DNA from: Siphonodentalium dalli
Lineage: Eukaryota > Mollusca > Scaphopoda > Gadilida > Siphonodentaliidae
Assembly (NCBI GenBank): GCA_032622095.1
Contig: CP136069.1
Coordinates: 13,066,450 to 13,130,449, forward strand
DNA: 64,000 bases
Direction: 5' to 3'
The notes under the pieces were generated by a model. It saw only the letters and a list, made by a program, of their open reading frames with translations, searched no databases and was not told the origin of the DNA. Below are positions 41,501 through 53,574 of the stretch, one piece after another. Positions within the stretch are counted from its first letter, which is position 1. The number at the start of each line of letters is the position of its first letter. Both the position numbers and the translations under genes were made by a program.

Positions 41501-43660
41501 AAAAGATCAACACGCATGACATTCTATATTGAAACATGCACCTGGTGTAGGGTTGTATACCGTCGTCCATTTCATTCCCACTGTCATGGCGCATGTCCAC
41601 AAACTAGCACCGCGAGTATTGTTCTTCTCTGCTGGGAGATATTCGACGAGACGACTGCGGGACGTCACACAGTTTGCTTAGGATCATGATCAAGAAGTGT
41701 GGGTAGTCGGTACATCATGGTCTTCTCCTTAGCAGATAGGCATCTGTCCAAGGGAATGAGACATCTAGCTACCTCCGAAACACTGCCGAAGTTGTCCACG
41801 TATGCCAATACGTTCGCTAAGTTTGTGAGTTGAACCATCTATTGAGAAGTGACTAGTTAAGTGGGAAGTTCGCCATGTATACATGTCATTATCCCCACGG
41901 GGTATGAGAAAGACATCCATAGAGATGAATTTCTGTAAGCTTGTATACTTATCGACCATATGCCTTTCTAGTTCAAGATGACGAACAAATCCCATATTTA
42001 GCAAGCATCTAAAATCTTAAGCCAGACACCGGGAAATTAATTGTTTGAAACGTTATGACTAAAGGGACCCTTCTCACAGGAAGTGTTGAATACTTTGTCG
42101 GTGTGAACGACCTAGATTTATCAGGCAAATAAATGGAAACTGGTCCCGATCATTAAGGACGTGGCAAATCAGAATCTTTTACCAGGTAATTGTTCTAATG
42201 TGGCTATTCGGCGCACCTACGGTTACGGCCATTATCGGCGCGAAGTGTCAAATGGATTTCGAAATGACACATCGCTATATTATAAGTGTGGGTTTTCGTA
42301 CTTCCAGAAGGACCCGATCAATGTTATGCGTTTTGATACGTTTTAAGTTGAACTAATATATGGTTTGTGTATAGTTTCGTCCATACATATCGATACTATG
42401 ACAAAAAGTTGAAATTTGTATGTGAATATATCGATTTCTTTTCAATTTCTGGCCTCCAGTTTAGCTTCCATCTTGACATTGAGTATCAATTGACAAACTG
42501 AAATGAATACTTCATACCAATATTCCATATCAACATGTGATGGTGGGTAGAATTCGCGAAACAATAACGCCCATCGTAAGAAAGTAAAGGAATGTAGGCG
42601 TGTTTTCAAATATCGGTCGCCATTTTGGCCGCCATTTTAGATTTGGAAAACCATTTCTTGCATGGGATGAAAGGTAATTACTTCACCTCAGTATTTACAA
42701 CTCAACTGTCAGCATGTGTGGAGTTTTTCTCGACAATAATGCCCAATGATGTGAACATGAGGGAATTTCGGTGATTTTTCAAAATTTGTCGGCCATTGTG
42801 GGCGCCATTTTGGATATGGGGGACTTTTATTTGGATGCAATATAAGGAAAGTTATTCAACTAAGTGTTCCCAACTCACGATAGTAAGCAGGTGTGGAGTT
42901 GTCGTGACAATAACTCTCACTGATGTTAAAATCATCGATTTTCGGTGATTTTTCTATTTCTGGTGGCCATTTTGGCCGCCATCTTGGATTTGGGTGAATA
43001 TTCCTCAACTCAGGTATAAGAGGAATCCTAGCCCGAGTATCTCCTGCACATATATAATCATGGCTGGAGTAATAATAGCAATAACACTCATTGATTCGAA
43101 ACAGACATTGCGTTATTAGCGTCGTTTTGGCTTTGACCGGATTATACCGGCATTTGGGAAAACGTGATATCGGACAAAAATATCCGTCAAGGAATATATA
43201 TTATGGTCCCCGTGTGTTCGCCAATGACTCTTCTAGACGATAAATGTATAAAATCGCGTCAAGGTGCCAATATTTTCCCACAGAGACAAACGAAAGGTGG
43301 TGAAATGTCCGAAAAATAGCAAATTTTCACATTTCGGCGGCCATCTTGGCCGCCATATTGGATTTTTGTGTCGGACTTTTGGCTAATTTGTAAGGGTTGT
43401 ATATTACCATAACGTATCGAACGGAAAACAAGACCGCTTGTGACATCATCTTTACTATAACGGCGATCAAAGAGACCTGGTGCATATAAAAAAAATGGCT
43501 GCCATGATGGACGCCATCTTGTCTGGAGTCTCTGCGGCCACCTTTTTTTCTTGTTAACAAGTGAAAAAAATTAGAGGAGACCTTAAGGAAGAAAATTAGT
43601 GGGGTGAAGTTAAGTCCTGGGGGGGGGGGGTGCAGAGGTCTACCAATATCTCCTGGACTA
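38558..43660. mobile_element. 5.1-kb foldback element with ~2.3-kb inverted arms
   Basis: The ends are TAGTCCAGGAGATATTGG and its inverse. The arms match in reverse complement from the ends inward: CTCTGCACC plus poly-C, TTGTTAACAAG, the AAGATGGC repeats, the TATGGTCCCCGTGTGTTCGC block, GAAAACCCACA..ATGGCCGTAACCGTA, and even 40570-40760 with 41540-41730. The arms therefore occupy nearly the whole element, with a centre of only a few hundred bases near 41000-41400. TA and an adjacent A are present on both flanks. Inside each arm are ~175-bp tandem units with AAGATGGCGGCC. No transposase frame was recognised. A related end begins at 63892. Confidence 0.8.
38690..39800. repeat. ~175-bp units with AAGATGGCGGC motifs in the left arm
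   Basis: CCAAATCCAAGATGGCGGCC-like motifs occur at about 39229, 39399, 39571 and 39760, with further paired motifs at 38700 and 38860 on both strands. The mirrored set is at 42440-43540. The motif fits the known vertebrate YY1 consensus (AAnATGGCGGC); binding here is inference. Confidence 0.7.
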
Positions 43661-44181
43661 ATACTAGTAGCCTGCTTTGTTGTCACATCACACACGCACA
43701 CACACGGACGATGGATATATACCAAGCCAAGAGCTAAACAAAAAAATATACGAAGAGGTTTTTGGAACGTCCGGAACATTTACGACTATGCTATTACTTA
43801 TTCGTAATTATTATCAGTAGTAGTTCTTCGTTTATATGCGAAAAATATCCATTGTGTTAATCTCCACGTTACTAAATCTCCCAAAAAGAACGTAAAGGGC
43901 TCATAGGAACATAATGCTTTGCTTCTCAAGAAAATATTTTGAGCAAGGAACGTATATTGCGACAGGAGTTAAATCACGAAATTCGCGACGGAACCATGCA
44001 GGGCCATCATGCAGATATAAACTGCTTTATTTTTGTGATCCCATGCATTCGATCACCCCGGCGGAGTGCTTCGCATAACTTTAAATGGATCCAACACATT
44101 AAAGTACATTGAAAATGTTAAAATATTTAAACAGGTTCAGAAATTATTGACAAATCGAAGCGGTTCATAGGACAGTGATCT
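43661..44181. other. Intergenic, (CA)n and nothing recognised
   Basis: A short CACACGCACACACACGG run follows the foldback element. No gene or transposon end was recognised in the rest. Confidence 0.4.
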
Positions 44182-44189
44182 ATTCCCAA

Positions 44190-44945
44190 CAGGGGTGGCG
44201 CCAGTGGGGGACACGGGGGGGGGGGGGGGCTACAGCCCCTTGTCGGGGAGCTCTAGCCCCCTCGTCGGGGAGGACTTGTCGGGGATTTTCTATATGTAAG
44301 TCGGTTGTGTGTATAAGATGAAGTAATCATGTACAGACTGTCAGTGTGGGAAAGTGTCAGAGAGAGAGAACATACAGCGGAATATATCCCACACAAAATA
44401 TTCATGGCACATGTTCCCATTAAATCCGGGGGGTGGGGGGGGGGGGTATTCCCCTGTATTGTTACACCAACAGCGTTTTAGTGGTACCGGTAATGAAAAT
44501 CTATTGAAACGTGTGCTTTATCATTGCTGGCTACTCTGGCATTCGTCACAATGGCCACATTGGTCTATAGAACCATTGAGTACCTACAGTATGGCCACAT
44601 GTTAGCTATATCCCGACAGTGAAACACCATGCTGGCACTTGCAACTAATGAAATTGGAAATTAGAACTGACACAGAACTTCAGAAGTGGCCTCCCTAGAA
44701 TATAGGAATTTTCACAACAATTCATGGGTTTTAATCTTCGAGTTATCTCATCTGCAGATCTATTAGAATTCTCCAGGCTCCAGCTAAGAGACTATAATTA
44801 CTTCAATATGGTTTTGTTCATTGGTTCGCCACACACACTATGTGCGCTCATTTCACATACCAACAGACAATATGGTCTAATTTAGTGTAGCCCCCCTGTC
44901 GGGGAGCACAGCTCCCCTGTCGGGAATTTTCTGGGGCCACCCCTG
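44190..44945. mobile_element. hAT-like MITE with 8-bp target duplication
   Basis: The ends are CAGGGGTGGCGCCAG and CTGGGGCCACCCCTG. ATTCCCAA is found on both sides (44182-44189 and 44946-44953). Subterminal GTCGGGGAG..AGC repeats (TAGCCCC..GTCGGGGAGC) occur near each end in inverted orientation. Non-coding; poly-G runs inside. Confidence 0.85.
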
Positions 44946-45023
44946 ATTCCCAACCACACATTTGGGCGACTATTAAACATGCCAATGGGAAATGGCATTA
45001 GGTAGACGCGGTCTGTCTGTTAA

Positions 45024-45403
45024 CCCTTTACCCAACAAAACGGCCAAAACCGGCCAAATAAAGCTTCAACAGCCTAAAATATCTTCGGTCTGTCTCAATA
45101 GAACCATACAAATATGGATATCATTGGAACCGGCTCCTTGACCACATTGTGATAGTTACAGTTATGCCCTGTGCCAATGCATTCTCTTATATATGCGAGT
45201 CGACCATATATATAAGAGAATGCATTGGCCTAAAAAAAATCTTTTTTTAACACTTTTTACCATTTTTTCTTACATTCTTTAACAATTTTATAATTTTTAA
45301 TGTGTTAAGCCAATGCATTCTCTTATATATGCGAGGCGACCTATGGTCGACTCGCATATATAAGAGAATGCATTGGCACAGGGCTGTTCTGTTGGGTAAA
45401 GGG
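45024..45403. mobile_element. TTAA-flanked piggyBac-like MITE carrying family D palindromes
   Basis: TTAA at 45020-45023 and 45404-45407; ends CCCTTTACCCAACA and TGTTGGGTAAAGGG, the CCY start expected of piggyBac-type elements. Inside are CGGCCAAAACCGGCC, then two family D palindromes (45173-45229, shortened at its centre, and 45309-45377) with a 79-bp spacer. A second copy with the same arrangement is at 51830-52243. Confidence 0.8.
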
Positions 45404-45424
45404 TTAAAGACATATTATGTACTT

Positions 45425-45712
45425 ACTTACTTGCTCGGGTGCGTGAAACTGATAAGCTAGTATTCAGGCGCTATGACAACTGAAGGAATATAACATTCTA
45501 CTAATATCGTCGAAAATTTTAAGAAAATCGGCCGTAAAACTCCATTGAAAACATCGTCAGAACTACGTTCAATTGTAAATATTTACTACTTGATTCGGGA
45601 CGCATCTATCGGCGATAAACTAACGAAAAACGATTTCGCCATCGAGAGTCACTGCATTTAATTAATACTAGCAGGGTTACCCGGCGTTGCACAGGTTAAA
45701 GTGATGTGAAAC
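45425..45712 (-). repeat. Dispersed repeat family C, copy 2 (inverted)
   Basis: Reverse complement of the 20463-20663 and 62718-63042 sequences: GGGTGCGTGAAACTGATAAG, AATATAACATTCTACTAATATCG and GTGATGTGAAACCCTC are shared. The end motif adjoins GGGTTACCCGGCGTTGCAC. Confidence 0.7.
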
Positions 45713-46389
45713 CCTCTGTGGATATTTTGTGGGAATAGAGAATACTCTTGCTCTCAAAGTGTTACACGTATTCTCATAAATTGTATATCCAAATGGCATC
45801 ACAAAACATGATTCTTACACATGGAATATAAGTAGTGGCTCACCTTGTCAGGTCGGAGCGATTATCATTTTGTTTATCGCGTTTAATCCGTCCCACCATT
45901 TCCCACCATTAAAGAAGTATTTATTTATTTACAACTGCGTATACTTCAGACGTTATAGCATGAAACATGAGCATCATGTGCCCGACACCGCGAAATTTTG
46001 AGTTATTTATGTTAGGCGATGAGTCTGTTCTAAAAAATGAAAGTAATCCTCTGTATCGGGCAGATATACCCTTGTCATATGTCACTATTGGATGATCCTG
46101 AAAAGTCATGTGCTATACGGACTGAGTTTTCCTTTATCTCAGAAGTAACCACATTTGACTGCACACTGTGACCACTATTTTTGAACAGGCCTGCTCAACA
46201 TTTCCATATCTCTTGACAATTGTAACTTTTTTTGTGGAAACTATATTGAATGGGACAGACTCAATCGTGTTATAATATATACATGAGCCATTCTAATATG
46301 CAATCCTCTGACGATTCAAGGTCCCTCAGTTTGATATAAATATACTTTCAATGCTTTCTTCTGTGTATCTGTGTTGCTAGATCATTATA

Positions 46390-48300
46390 GGAATGCCGTG
46401 ATTTCCATCCCCATATAAATATGACAGTTGAGAAGATATAATTGTTCAAGTGACTTAATTCGGTCACTATTTGTCGAGGTTGTGAAATTGGAATGCCAAA
46501 AACTCCTTAGAACGACATGGAGATGGCCTGGGAGATGACTATATATAACTTTGTTGGATATCTGCGAATTGAACAATCTTATAAAAGCAAGTGAATCTCC
46601 TCTCGCCATCCATGACCCAAACGACCCCAAATGTGATTTAATTCATCATATCATTAGAGAAGAACGTGCATGAATTTGGTGGAATCAGTGCTAAATTGGT
46701 GCATGACTTGAACCGCGCCACTTTTGTCATATTTAAACCACGTCTATTAGACTCATGCATGCATTATATAATGGAGATGATTATATATAAGTTTGGTGGT
46801 AATCGGCAACTAAACAAATTCTTATCATAGTTATTACCCCCCCCCCCCCGCCATCTCTCACCCAAACGGAACCAATTTCGCGTCTTTAAATCACACGTTT
46901 ATATTCCTCGTATCACGGAGTAGAATAATATATCAATTTGGTCGAAAACTGCGCTAAAAATAGCCCCTCCCCTGACTCCAACAACGTCACTTTAGAAACT
47001 TTCAACCCGCACCATTATCTTACTCGCAAAAAGTTACCACTGTTAGACCGCCTTGGTGCCATCTCGATTGTACCCTCAAAGTTATATATAGAACACAGAC
47101 AGATATTCGCAAATATTTGATTCATTGTATCATTTGAGAAGAACGTGTATAAGTTTGATGGTAATTGGCACTAAACATATTTTTATAAATTTTTGGTGAC
47201 CCTCCCGTCCCTTTTCGGAATCAAGCGGCGCCACTTTTGATATCATTAAACCACACACTTAGACTCATTATAGAGATGATTATATATAAAACTTATGAAA
47301 ATTGACGAGTATACAAATTCGTATCAAATTTAAGGCCACCATTGCATATCTCTCACCCAAAAAGGCACCAATTTGGCGCATTTAAACCACATGATTAGAT
47401 TATTCGGATCACGGAGAAGAATATGTACCAATCAGGTGGAAATCGGCGCTAAACATATTTGTTTGTGTCCCTCTCACCCTCTAGGCACCCCTGACTCGAA
47501 TGGCCCCACTTTTGACATCTTTAAACCACACAATTAGACTCCTGATATCATAAGTTTGGTGCTAATCCGCGACTAAACAATTTTTTTATCATATTTAGTC
47601 CCACCCCACCCACCCCCATCTCTCACCAAGCATCACCAATATGACGTCTTTAAAATCACACGATTTGATTCATCATATCATGGATAAGAATGTGTATCAA
47701 TTTGGTGGAAATTGACGCTAAAAATATTGTGTATCAATTTTGGTGCCCCTCTCCCTTTCAGCGCACCCTTGACTCGAATGACAGCTTTAAGCCACGCCAT
47801 TGGACACCTCATACCATGGGGATGAATTTGTATAAGTTTCGTGGCAATCGGCGACTAAACCAATTCTTATCAAGTTAGTACCCCACCCCCCCCCCCCCCA
47901 CCGCCCCCCCCCCCAAAATATCTCACCACGACACCAAATTGGCGTCTTTAAATCACACAATAAGATTCCTTGTATCATGGAGAATATCTCAGAAGAATGC
48001 GCATCAATTTGGTGGAATTCGGCGCTAAAATTATGTTGATCAATTTTGGTGCCCCTCTCCCCTTCCGGGCATCCCTGGCGCGAACAGCGCGACTTTGGCT
48101 TATTTAAACCACACCATTAGATTCCTCATATTGTGGGGATGATTATATATAAGTTTGGTGGCAATCGGCGACAATTTTGTTCTGCCCCTGACAACAACGG
48201 CGACACTTTAGAAAATTCTAGCCCTCGCCATTATCTTTCTCGTAAAAAGTTACCCATAGTATACCCCTTTGGTATCATCTAGATGGTCCCCTGTGAATTT
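46390..48300. repeat. ~320-bp degenerate tandem array
   Basis: About five to six units with AAGTTTGGTGGCAATCGGCGAC, CTCTCACCCAAACG, TCTTTAAACCACAC.ATTAGA, GAATGTGTATCAATTTGGTGG, ATTGGCGCTAAA and TTTTGGTGCCCCTCTCCC. Poly-C runs interrupt several units. It ends in (GACA)n at 48311 and (GATATA)n at 48343. No coding. Confidence 0.8.
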
Positions 48301-48494
48301 CTATAGAACACAGACAGACAGACAGACAGACATTCGCAAATATAGATATAGATATAAAAATGACGGTGTGTGCTGTGAACTTTCATATACTATTTGTAAA
48401 AAATACTAATTTGAACAAGATTATATATTCTCCATTTCTGATTGGTCACCATACCAGAGTGTTTCACACCACTCATATTATTTCGCTAAATTTT

Positions 48495-48720
48495 ACCCTG
48501 TGCCAATGCATTCTCTTATATATGATCGCCTCGCATATATAAGAGAATGCATTGGCCTAACAATTTTTTACAATTTTAATAATTTGTTCTTGTATTGTTT
48601 AACAATTTTATAATTTCACCCATACAGAGCCCCAGACAAACATGAGCAGACGACACTCTTCTAGGTGCTTCTATATATGTGTGGGGCTCCCTGCAGGGTA
48701 ATGGATGTTTTTATATATAT
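48495..48720. mobile_element. Family D element lacking its right palindrome
   Basis: TACCCTGTGCC and one 55-bp palindrome (48502-48556, centre shortened to ATCGC), followed by the family spacer up to CCCTGCAGGGTAATGGATG. The second palindrome is absent. Confidence 0.75.
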
Positions 48721-49240
48721 ATGTTTATCATATGACTCAATCATTATTTACGTTGGAAAGTATGTCATAAATCAATTTCATATGAACTACTAGTTGATAT
48801 CACCTTCCGATAATTTGATTGGTTTGTTGACAAAGAGTGTGTTCTGATTGGCTGAATGGCAGCCTGAGTCGAGCCGCATCTCTAACTAAATGCAGGTCAA
48901 ATTCGTGCGCGTCAATCAACGCGATGCCGAAATTCTCGCAATTATAATCTTGAAATATATAGTTTTGGACATTTTTATACGATAAATAGAATATGTAATT
49001 CGTATTTATCGAATAAACATACGATATAATGTCACAAACTGAGAACAGAATAGCGCACTATATCTTCGCGTGCATATTATTTCTGCTAGTTCACCAGGTG
49101 TAATTGGGCTTCCGGTGCAATGAAGTAACGTCACATTAACCTTTTGCTGCCGATGTCATATAGCTATTTAGTGATTTGTGTGCGTTTTGGACATCATAAT
49201 CAATTTATAGGTTTCATATGATAAATAGAATATGTAATTC

Positions 49241-49360
49241 GTGTTTCTCTCATATGATATTTATGAAACTCGTCACGAATTTTCAGTTTTCTCTCGCCGG
49301 AGGCTCGAGAAAACTGAAAATTCGTAGACTCGTTTCATAAATATCATATGAGAGAAACAC
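49241..49360. repeat. 120-bp palindrome
   Basis: GTGTTTCTCTCATATGATAT on the left is inverted as ATATCATATGAGAGAAACAC on the right; the arms continue through GAAACGAGTC.ACGAATTTTC to a small centre CTCTCGCCGGAGGCTCGAG. It shares with 27675-27815 the layout of long arms and a tiny GAG/CTC centre, but not the sequence. Confidence 0.85.
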
Positions 49361-50022
49361 TCATTTCATATCCTCTATATACTAGCTGAAACAGTTTATT
49401 GTTTATTGGGAATTTGGGATTCAACCCGGGAGGATTTGGGAGGGGCGGGACCTCTCCCCTACAACCCACTTTGAAATGATATTGGGGGTTATGAAATGGT
49501 GAGTCATTCACATAACATGAAGGATGAAAAATGATCTAGACATATTTATTTCTTTTTTGGTTTCTTTTTCTTTCTATCGGTTGGTGCTGTTGTTTTTGTT
49601 GTTGATGATGATGCTAATGCTTCTTGTGTCTGTTTGTTGGATTTTTCCATAATTTCTTTGTTGCCCATCTTTTTATATCTTCGCCGTATTTCTTTGTTTC
49701 TGCGAGGAAAGCGGCAGAAGTGCTGGTGGTGGTGTTGATGTAAACATATTTTATTTGCATCCATAATTAAATGCATGAGATTGAGGCACAAGTTACAAAA
49801 CTTATCTTGGCCTCGCTCCCGACAATAATACAAACATGATATTTACATAAGTATAATGTAAGGTATGATCCACTTGTATATAAAGTAGTATACAGTATAT
49901 ATGGAAGTATGATACAACAGATGTATATACACGATGGTGTCGGGTCCATCACTGTGCGTCCGGGGGGGGGGGGGGGTCTGCTACAGTATATGCTACTTTA
50001 TGAACTTTAACGGTAATGCAGC

Positions 50023-50400
50023 CTAGTCGCTGATGTCAAAACGGCATGTAGAAGCTATGTAAGTTTGAACAAAATTGAATAACTTTCTATTTAAATTGTC
50101 ATTTAGCGAGATGTCACCAATAAGTAGCTTTCCGACAGTGATATTTAGCATACCTAAACCTGTTAAATTATTTGCTAGAGTAATTCTTTGACGTGTGTAC
50201 AGCCCGCAATTAAAGAAATAATGACATGCATCTTCAACTGGGTGACCACATCGGCAACTTCGATTGTCACTAATAAAGTTGCAAAATTTGTCGGCATTTA
50301 GGTCGGTGTTGTTGTTGTTGTTGTTGCTGCTGGTGGAGATGGGTGACACCGGGCTGTGATGGTATTCCGGTGTCCAAGGTGTCGACGTGTCCATCTCCAC
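50023..50400 (-). pseudogene. 3' end of a non-LTR retrotransposon (LINE) reverse transcriptase
   Basis: A 125-codon minus-strand frame ending in TGA or TAA near 50023 contains DKFCNFISDNRSCRCGHPVEDACHYFFNC with LYTRQRITL after it. This is the C-terminal Cys/His pattern (CxC..H..C) that follows the RT domain in many jockey/CR1-like LINEs. RT catalytic motifs and endonuclease are absent, so only the 3' tail is present. The N-terminal part is an unrelated Asn run encoded by a (GTT)n tract. The family is inferred from the motif alone. Confidence 0.55.
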
Positions 50401-50465
50401 CCCGAAGTCAGCGACATGAGCGTCGGGGTGGTGTCTGAAAAGACTCCATTCGGGAACATTTATTC

Positions 50466-50873
50466 AGCGTCGAAGGGCCTGCAGCCTCTTTGTGCGGTAG
50501 GGGCCTGCAGCCCCTTTGTGCGGTAGGGGCCTGCATCCCCTTTGTGCGGTAGGGGCCTGCAGCCCCTTTGTGCGGTAGGGGCCTGCAGCCTCTTTGTGTG
50601 GTAGGGGCCTGCAGCCCCTTTGTGCGGTAGGGGCCTGCAGCCCCTTTGTGCGGTAGGGGCCTGCAGCCTCTTTGTGCGGTAGGGGCCTGCAGCCCCTTTG
50701 TGCGGTAGGGGCCTGCAGCCCCTTTGTGCGGTAGGGGCCTGCAGCCCCTTTGTGCGGTAGGGGCCTTCAGCCCCTTTGTGCGGTAGGGGCCTGCAGCCCC
50801 TTTGTGCGGCAGGGGCCTGCAGCCCCTTTGTGTGTTAGGGCCTGCAGCCCCTTTGTGCGGTAGGGGCCTAGCA
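50466..50873. repeat. 26-bp minisatellite, about 16 units
   Basis: Unit GGGGCCTGCAGCCCCTTTGT plus GCGGTA, each with a PstI-type CTGCAG palindrome. Units are nearly identical apart from C/T and G/A changes. Because 26 is not a multiple of 3 and no unit frame contains a stop, the minus strand is open for 158 codons with a 26-residue period; I regard that as a by-product of the repeat. Confidence 0.9.
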
Positions 50874-50931
50874 CAGTTTGACATTAGAATGATTAGACTG
50901 AGGCCGCCCCTTTCTGCACATTTTGATGTTT

Positions 50932-50986
50932 AAAGGTACTCAATATGAACCGATGAACCCTGTCCGGAAACGTTTCTATCAATTAA
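50932..50986. mobile_element. Half of the 2706-type MITE with flank
   Basis: AATATGAACCGATGAACCCTG, TCCGGAAACG and TTTCTATCAATTAA match 2690-2735, including bases outside that element. The match ends exactly at the TTAA where the next family A element begins. A partial AAAGGTACTCAAT precedes it. Confidence 0.65.
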
Positions 50987-51465
50987 AGGTACTCAATCCG
51001 ATAAAACTCCTCTCAATTACTATTTCAATGGCTTCGGGGGTCAAAAATATTTGATTCGAGTCGAGGAAGTCACCCATCAAAGCTCAGATTTGTTAGATAT
51101 CGATTTTAGAATTATTATTTTTCATTATCGGGAATACTTTCTGGCCCAGAACTCAGTCAAAATTGCGTTATTATTACCACTTGATATTAGAGTTATCCCT
51201 CCTTGTCTGTTTGAATAGTGTTTTGGTGTACACCTCTCGAGCAGGTTACGAAATTGACGGCAATTATTAGTACTCATCTCGAGAATATAACAAATTTCAA
51301 AAATCAATATCTAATAACTCTGAGCTTTGTTTGATGGGTTCCTCGACTCGAATCATATATTTTTTTACCCCCAAAGCCAAAGAAATAGTAATATAGGACC
51401 CTCTGATCGGATTGTTGTTGTTGGAATCTGTTGAGATGGGGACCCTCTGTTCGGATTGAGTACCT
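50987..51465 (+). mobile_element. Family A TTAA-flanked element, copy 4
   Basis: Ends AGGTACTCAATCCG and CGGATTGAGTACCT with TTAA on both sides (50983-50986, 51466-51469). It closely resembles 1703-2173 read in the opposite direction (shared GATGGGGACCCTCTG, TTGTTGTTGTTGGAATCTG). Confidence 0.8.
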
Positions 51466-51829
51466 TTAAATAGTATGATTAAATGAACAAAATTAAATTT
51501 TTGTTTAAATATTTGTTTTGAAGATTGAGCTTCTTGTTCAATTTAACAAACATTTTTATTTATTATTTATTTGTTTAATAAAAAAAAATTTAATTCAAAA
51601 TTTTGAAAAAACTTCAACCCCGAGTCACCGCACCAAATTTGGTTGAAACCGGTCTAGGAGTCTGAGAGAAAAATCCTGACAGACGGATCCTACTGTTATT
51701 GAGATAACAGTAAGTGTATGTACACCTATGCATACAGAATAATTTATTCCCATATCTGCCCACCAATGTAAAAGGCCAACATTATTAATTTAAGTTTACA
51801 AATACAACAATTTATACTAACGAGTACAC

Positions 51830-52243
51830 CCCTTTACCCAACAAACCGGCCAAAACCGGCCAAAACCGGCCAAAACCGGCCAAATAAAGCTTCAACAGCC
51901 TAAAATATCTTCGGTCTGTCTCAATAGAACCATACAAATATGGATATCATTGGAACCGGCTCCTTGTGGCCACATTGTGATAGTTACAGTTATGCCCTGT
52001 GCCAATGCATTCTCTTATATATGCGAGTCGACCATAGGTCGCCTCGCATATATAAGAGAATGCATTGGCCTAAATAAAATCTTTTTTTAACACTTTTTAC
52101 CATTTTTTATTACATTCTTTAACAATTTTATAATTTTTAATGTGTTAAGCCAATGCATTATCTTATATATGCGAGGCGACCTATGGTCGACTCGCATATA
52201 TAAGAGAATGCATTGGCACAGGGCCCTTCTGTTGGGTAAAGGG
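51830..52243. mobile_element. piggyBac-like MITE carrying family D palindromes, copy 2
   Basis: Same order as 45024-45403: CCCTTTACCCAACA, repeated CCGGCCAAAA, palindromes 52001-52069 and 52149-52217, then TGTTGGGTAAAGGG and TTAA (52244-52247). The left TTAA is missing (CACC instead), so the left flank has changed. CCGGCCAAAA is expanded to four copies. Confidence 0.8.
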
Positions 52244-52416
52244 TTAAATGCCCGGGGAGATGACCCATATATAGAATAAGCGTTTACATAATGCTTTATG
52301 TCAGATTCATGTATACTAGATCAAATATATCTAGCATCTTGATCATTATTTCTGTTCGCTCCATTGTATACCTTGGATAAATAAATATTGTTTGCACTAA
52401 AGGAACTGATATTTAA

Positions 52417-52814
52417 AGGTACTAAACACATCTAAACTACTATTTCTTTGGCTTCGGGGGTAAACAATATTTGATTCGAATCGAGGACCCACCCAACAAG
52501 GCTCAGAGTGATCAGATATCGATTTTTGAAGTTTGTTATTTCAATTGTTTGTGGCCCAGAAACACGCCGTCAAAAGGATGGTCTCGGTCAAAATTGCGGA
52601 TGAAGATGGATAACTCTAAAAACAAGTGGTAATATGGCCAAATTTCGTGAAAACTCAAGTGATAATACGGCCATATTCGTTGAACAAAATGTTGATGAAT
52701 AACACGTTTTGGGAAATTTGATACCATATGTTGGGAGTGGTTAGCATTATATTGTGTTGCAATTAATCGATTCTGATAACTAAAGCGTATTTTGAAGAAA
52801 TGTTGTTGTTGTAT
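52417..52814 (+). mobile_element. Family A element split by the Gypsy insertion (left part)
   Basis: TTAA at 52413-52416, then AGGTACTAAACAC and the family interior up to TTGTTGTTGTAT, where the 5' LTR begins. The rest (CTTGATGATATGGGGACC to GAGTACCT, then TTAA at 61479-61482) resumes at 61436. The flanking GTAT is the Gypsy target duplication. Confidence 0.85.
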
Positions 52815-53563
52815 TGTGCCAAGACAACCACAGGGACATAACTTTCAACCCGGGAAGAAGATAGGAAATCTCTGTCAGAGGGGCGCTCGATTACCACACA
52901 TATCAGCGTCGCTGTTGACCACATCTAGATCACAAAAGTACTGAGCACCAAATCGAATTAGCGAGCGTCCATGCAATAACATAGGGAAATGATTTGTGGA
53001 GTAAACAGAACACGGTCTTGAGGATTATCAAGACCAGATGTATCGCCTAGAAAGCTACTGAAACCAGGAGAGTTAATAGGACCCATGGGGAGATGACGAT
53101 AACTCAATTACCCTAAGTACGATGAACCGACGCGCCGTGAAAATACACATGGCCGTGATTAGCAGACACTGGGTATTTTAGGAAGAAGAAGCCGACATGA
53201 TAAGACAGTTCTAACCAGCTACCCGATAGTAACAACAAATTCTCGGACGCCAGAGAAAAGCAGCTAGAAGGATGGTTGAAGATACAAGGTAAACATGATG
53301 ATCTTGTGATCCTAACAACATCTCACTGATGCGCCGGCGGAAGAAGAACATGAGACGACAGGAAGATAAACTCAACCGGAACTCAACCGAGTAGAATACA
53401 AGCAGATACATCCAACCTATGAAGACGGAAGAAGATCCCAACCCAAGCAGACGACAGGAAGAGAAACCCAGATACCGATGATTGAACATTATTGACTTTG
53501 TTATATATAAATAATCAAACCGTTCTGATAGCCTTAAGAGTTATATGTACCCGTATTGGCACA
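52815..53563 (+). repeat. 5' LTR of the complete Gypsy element
   Basis: 749 bp, from TGTGCC to GGCACA. By eye it is identical to the 3' LTR over its entire length. A TATA-like TTATATATAAATAA lies at about 53508-53521, some 45 bp before the LTR end, a plausible core promoter. GTAT precedes the LTR and follows the 3' LTR. Confidence 0.95.
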
Positions 53564-53574
53564 TATCTCTTAAC

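Noticed and set aside
40569-41689. Two similar short frames with GGTVMV and CPQTSTA, possible transposase
   Set aside because: They are inverted copies of the same foldback arm; GGTVMV recalls Tc1 transposases, but no catalytic acidic residues or longer frame follow.
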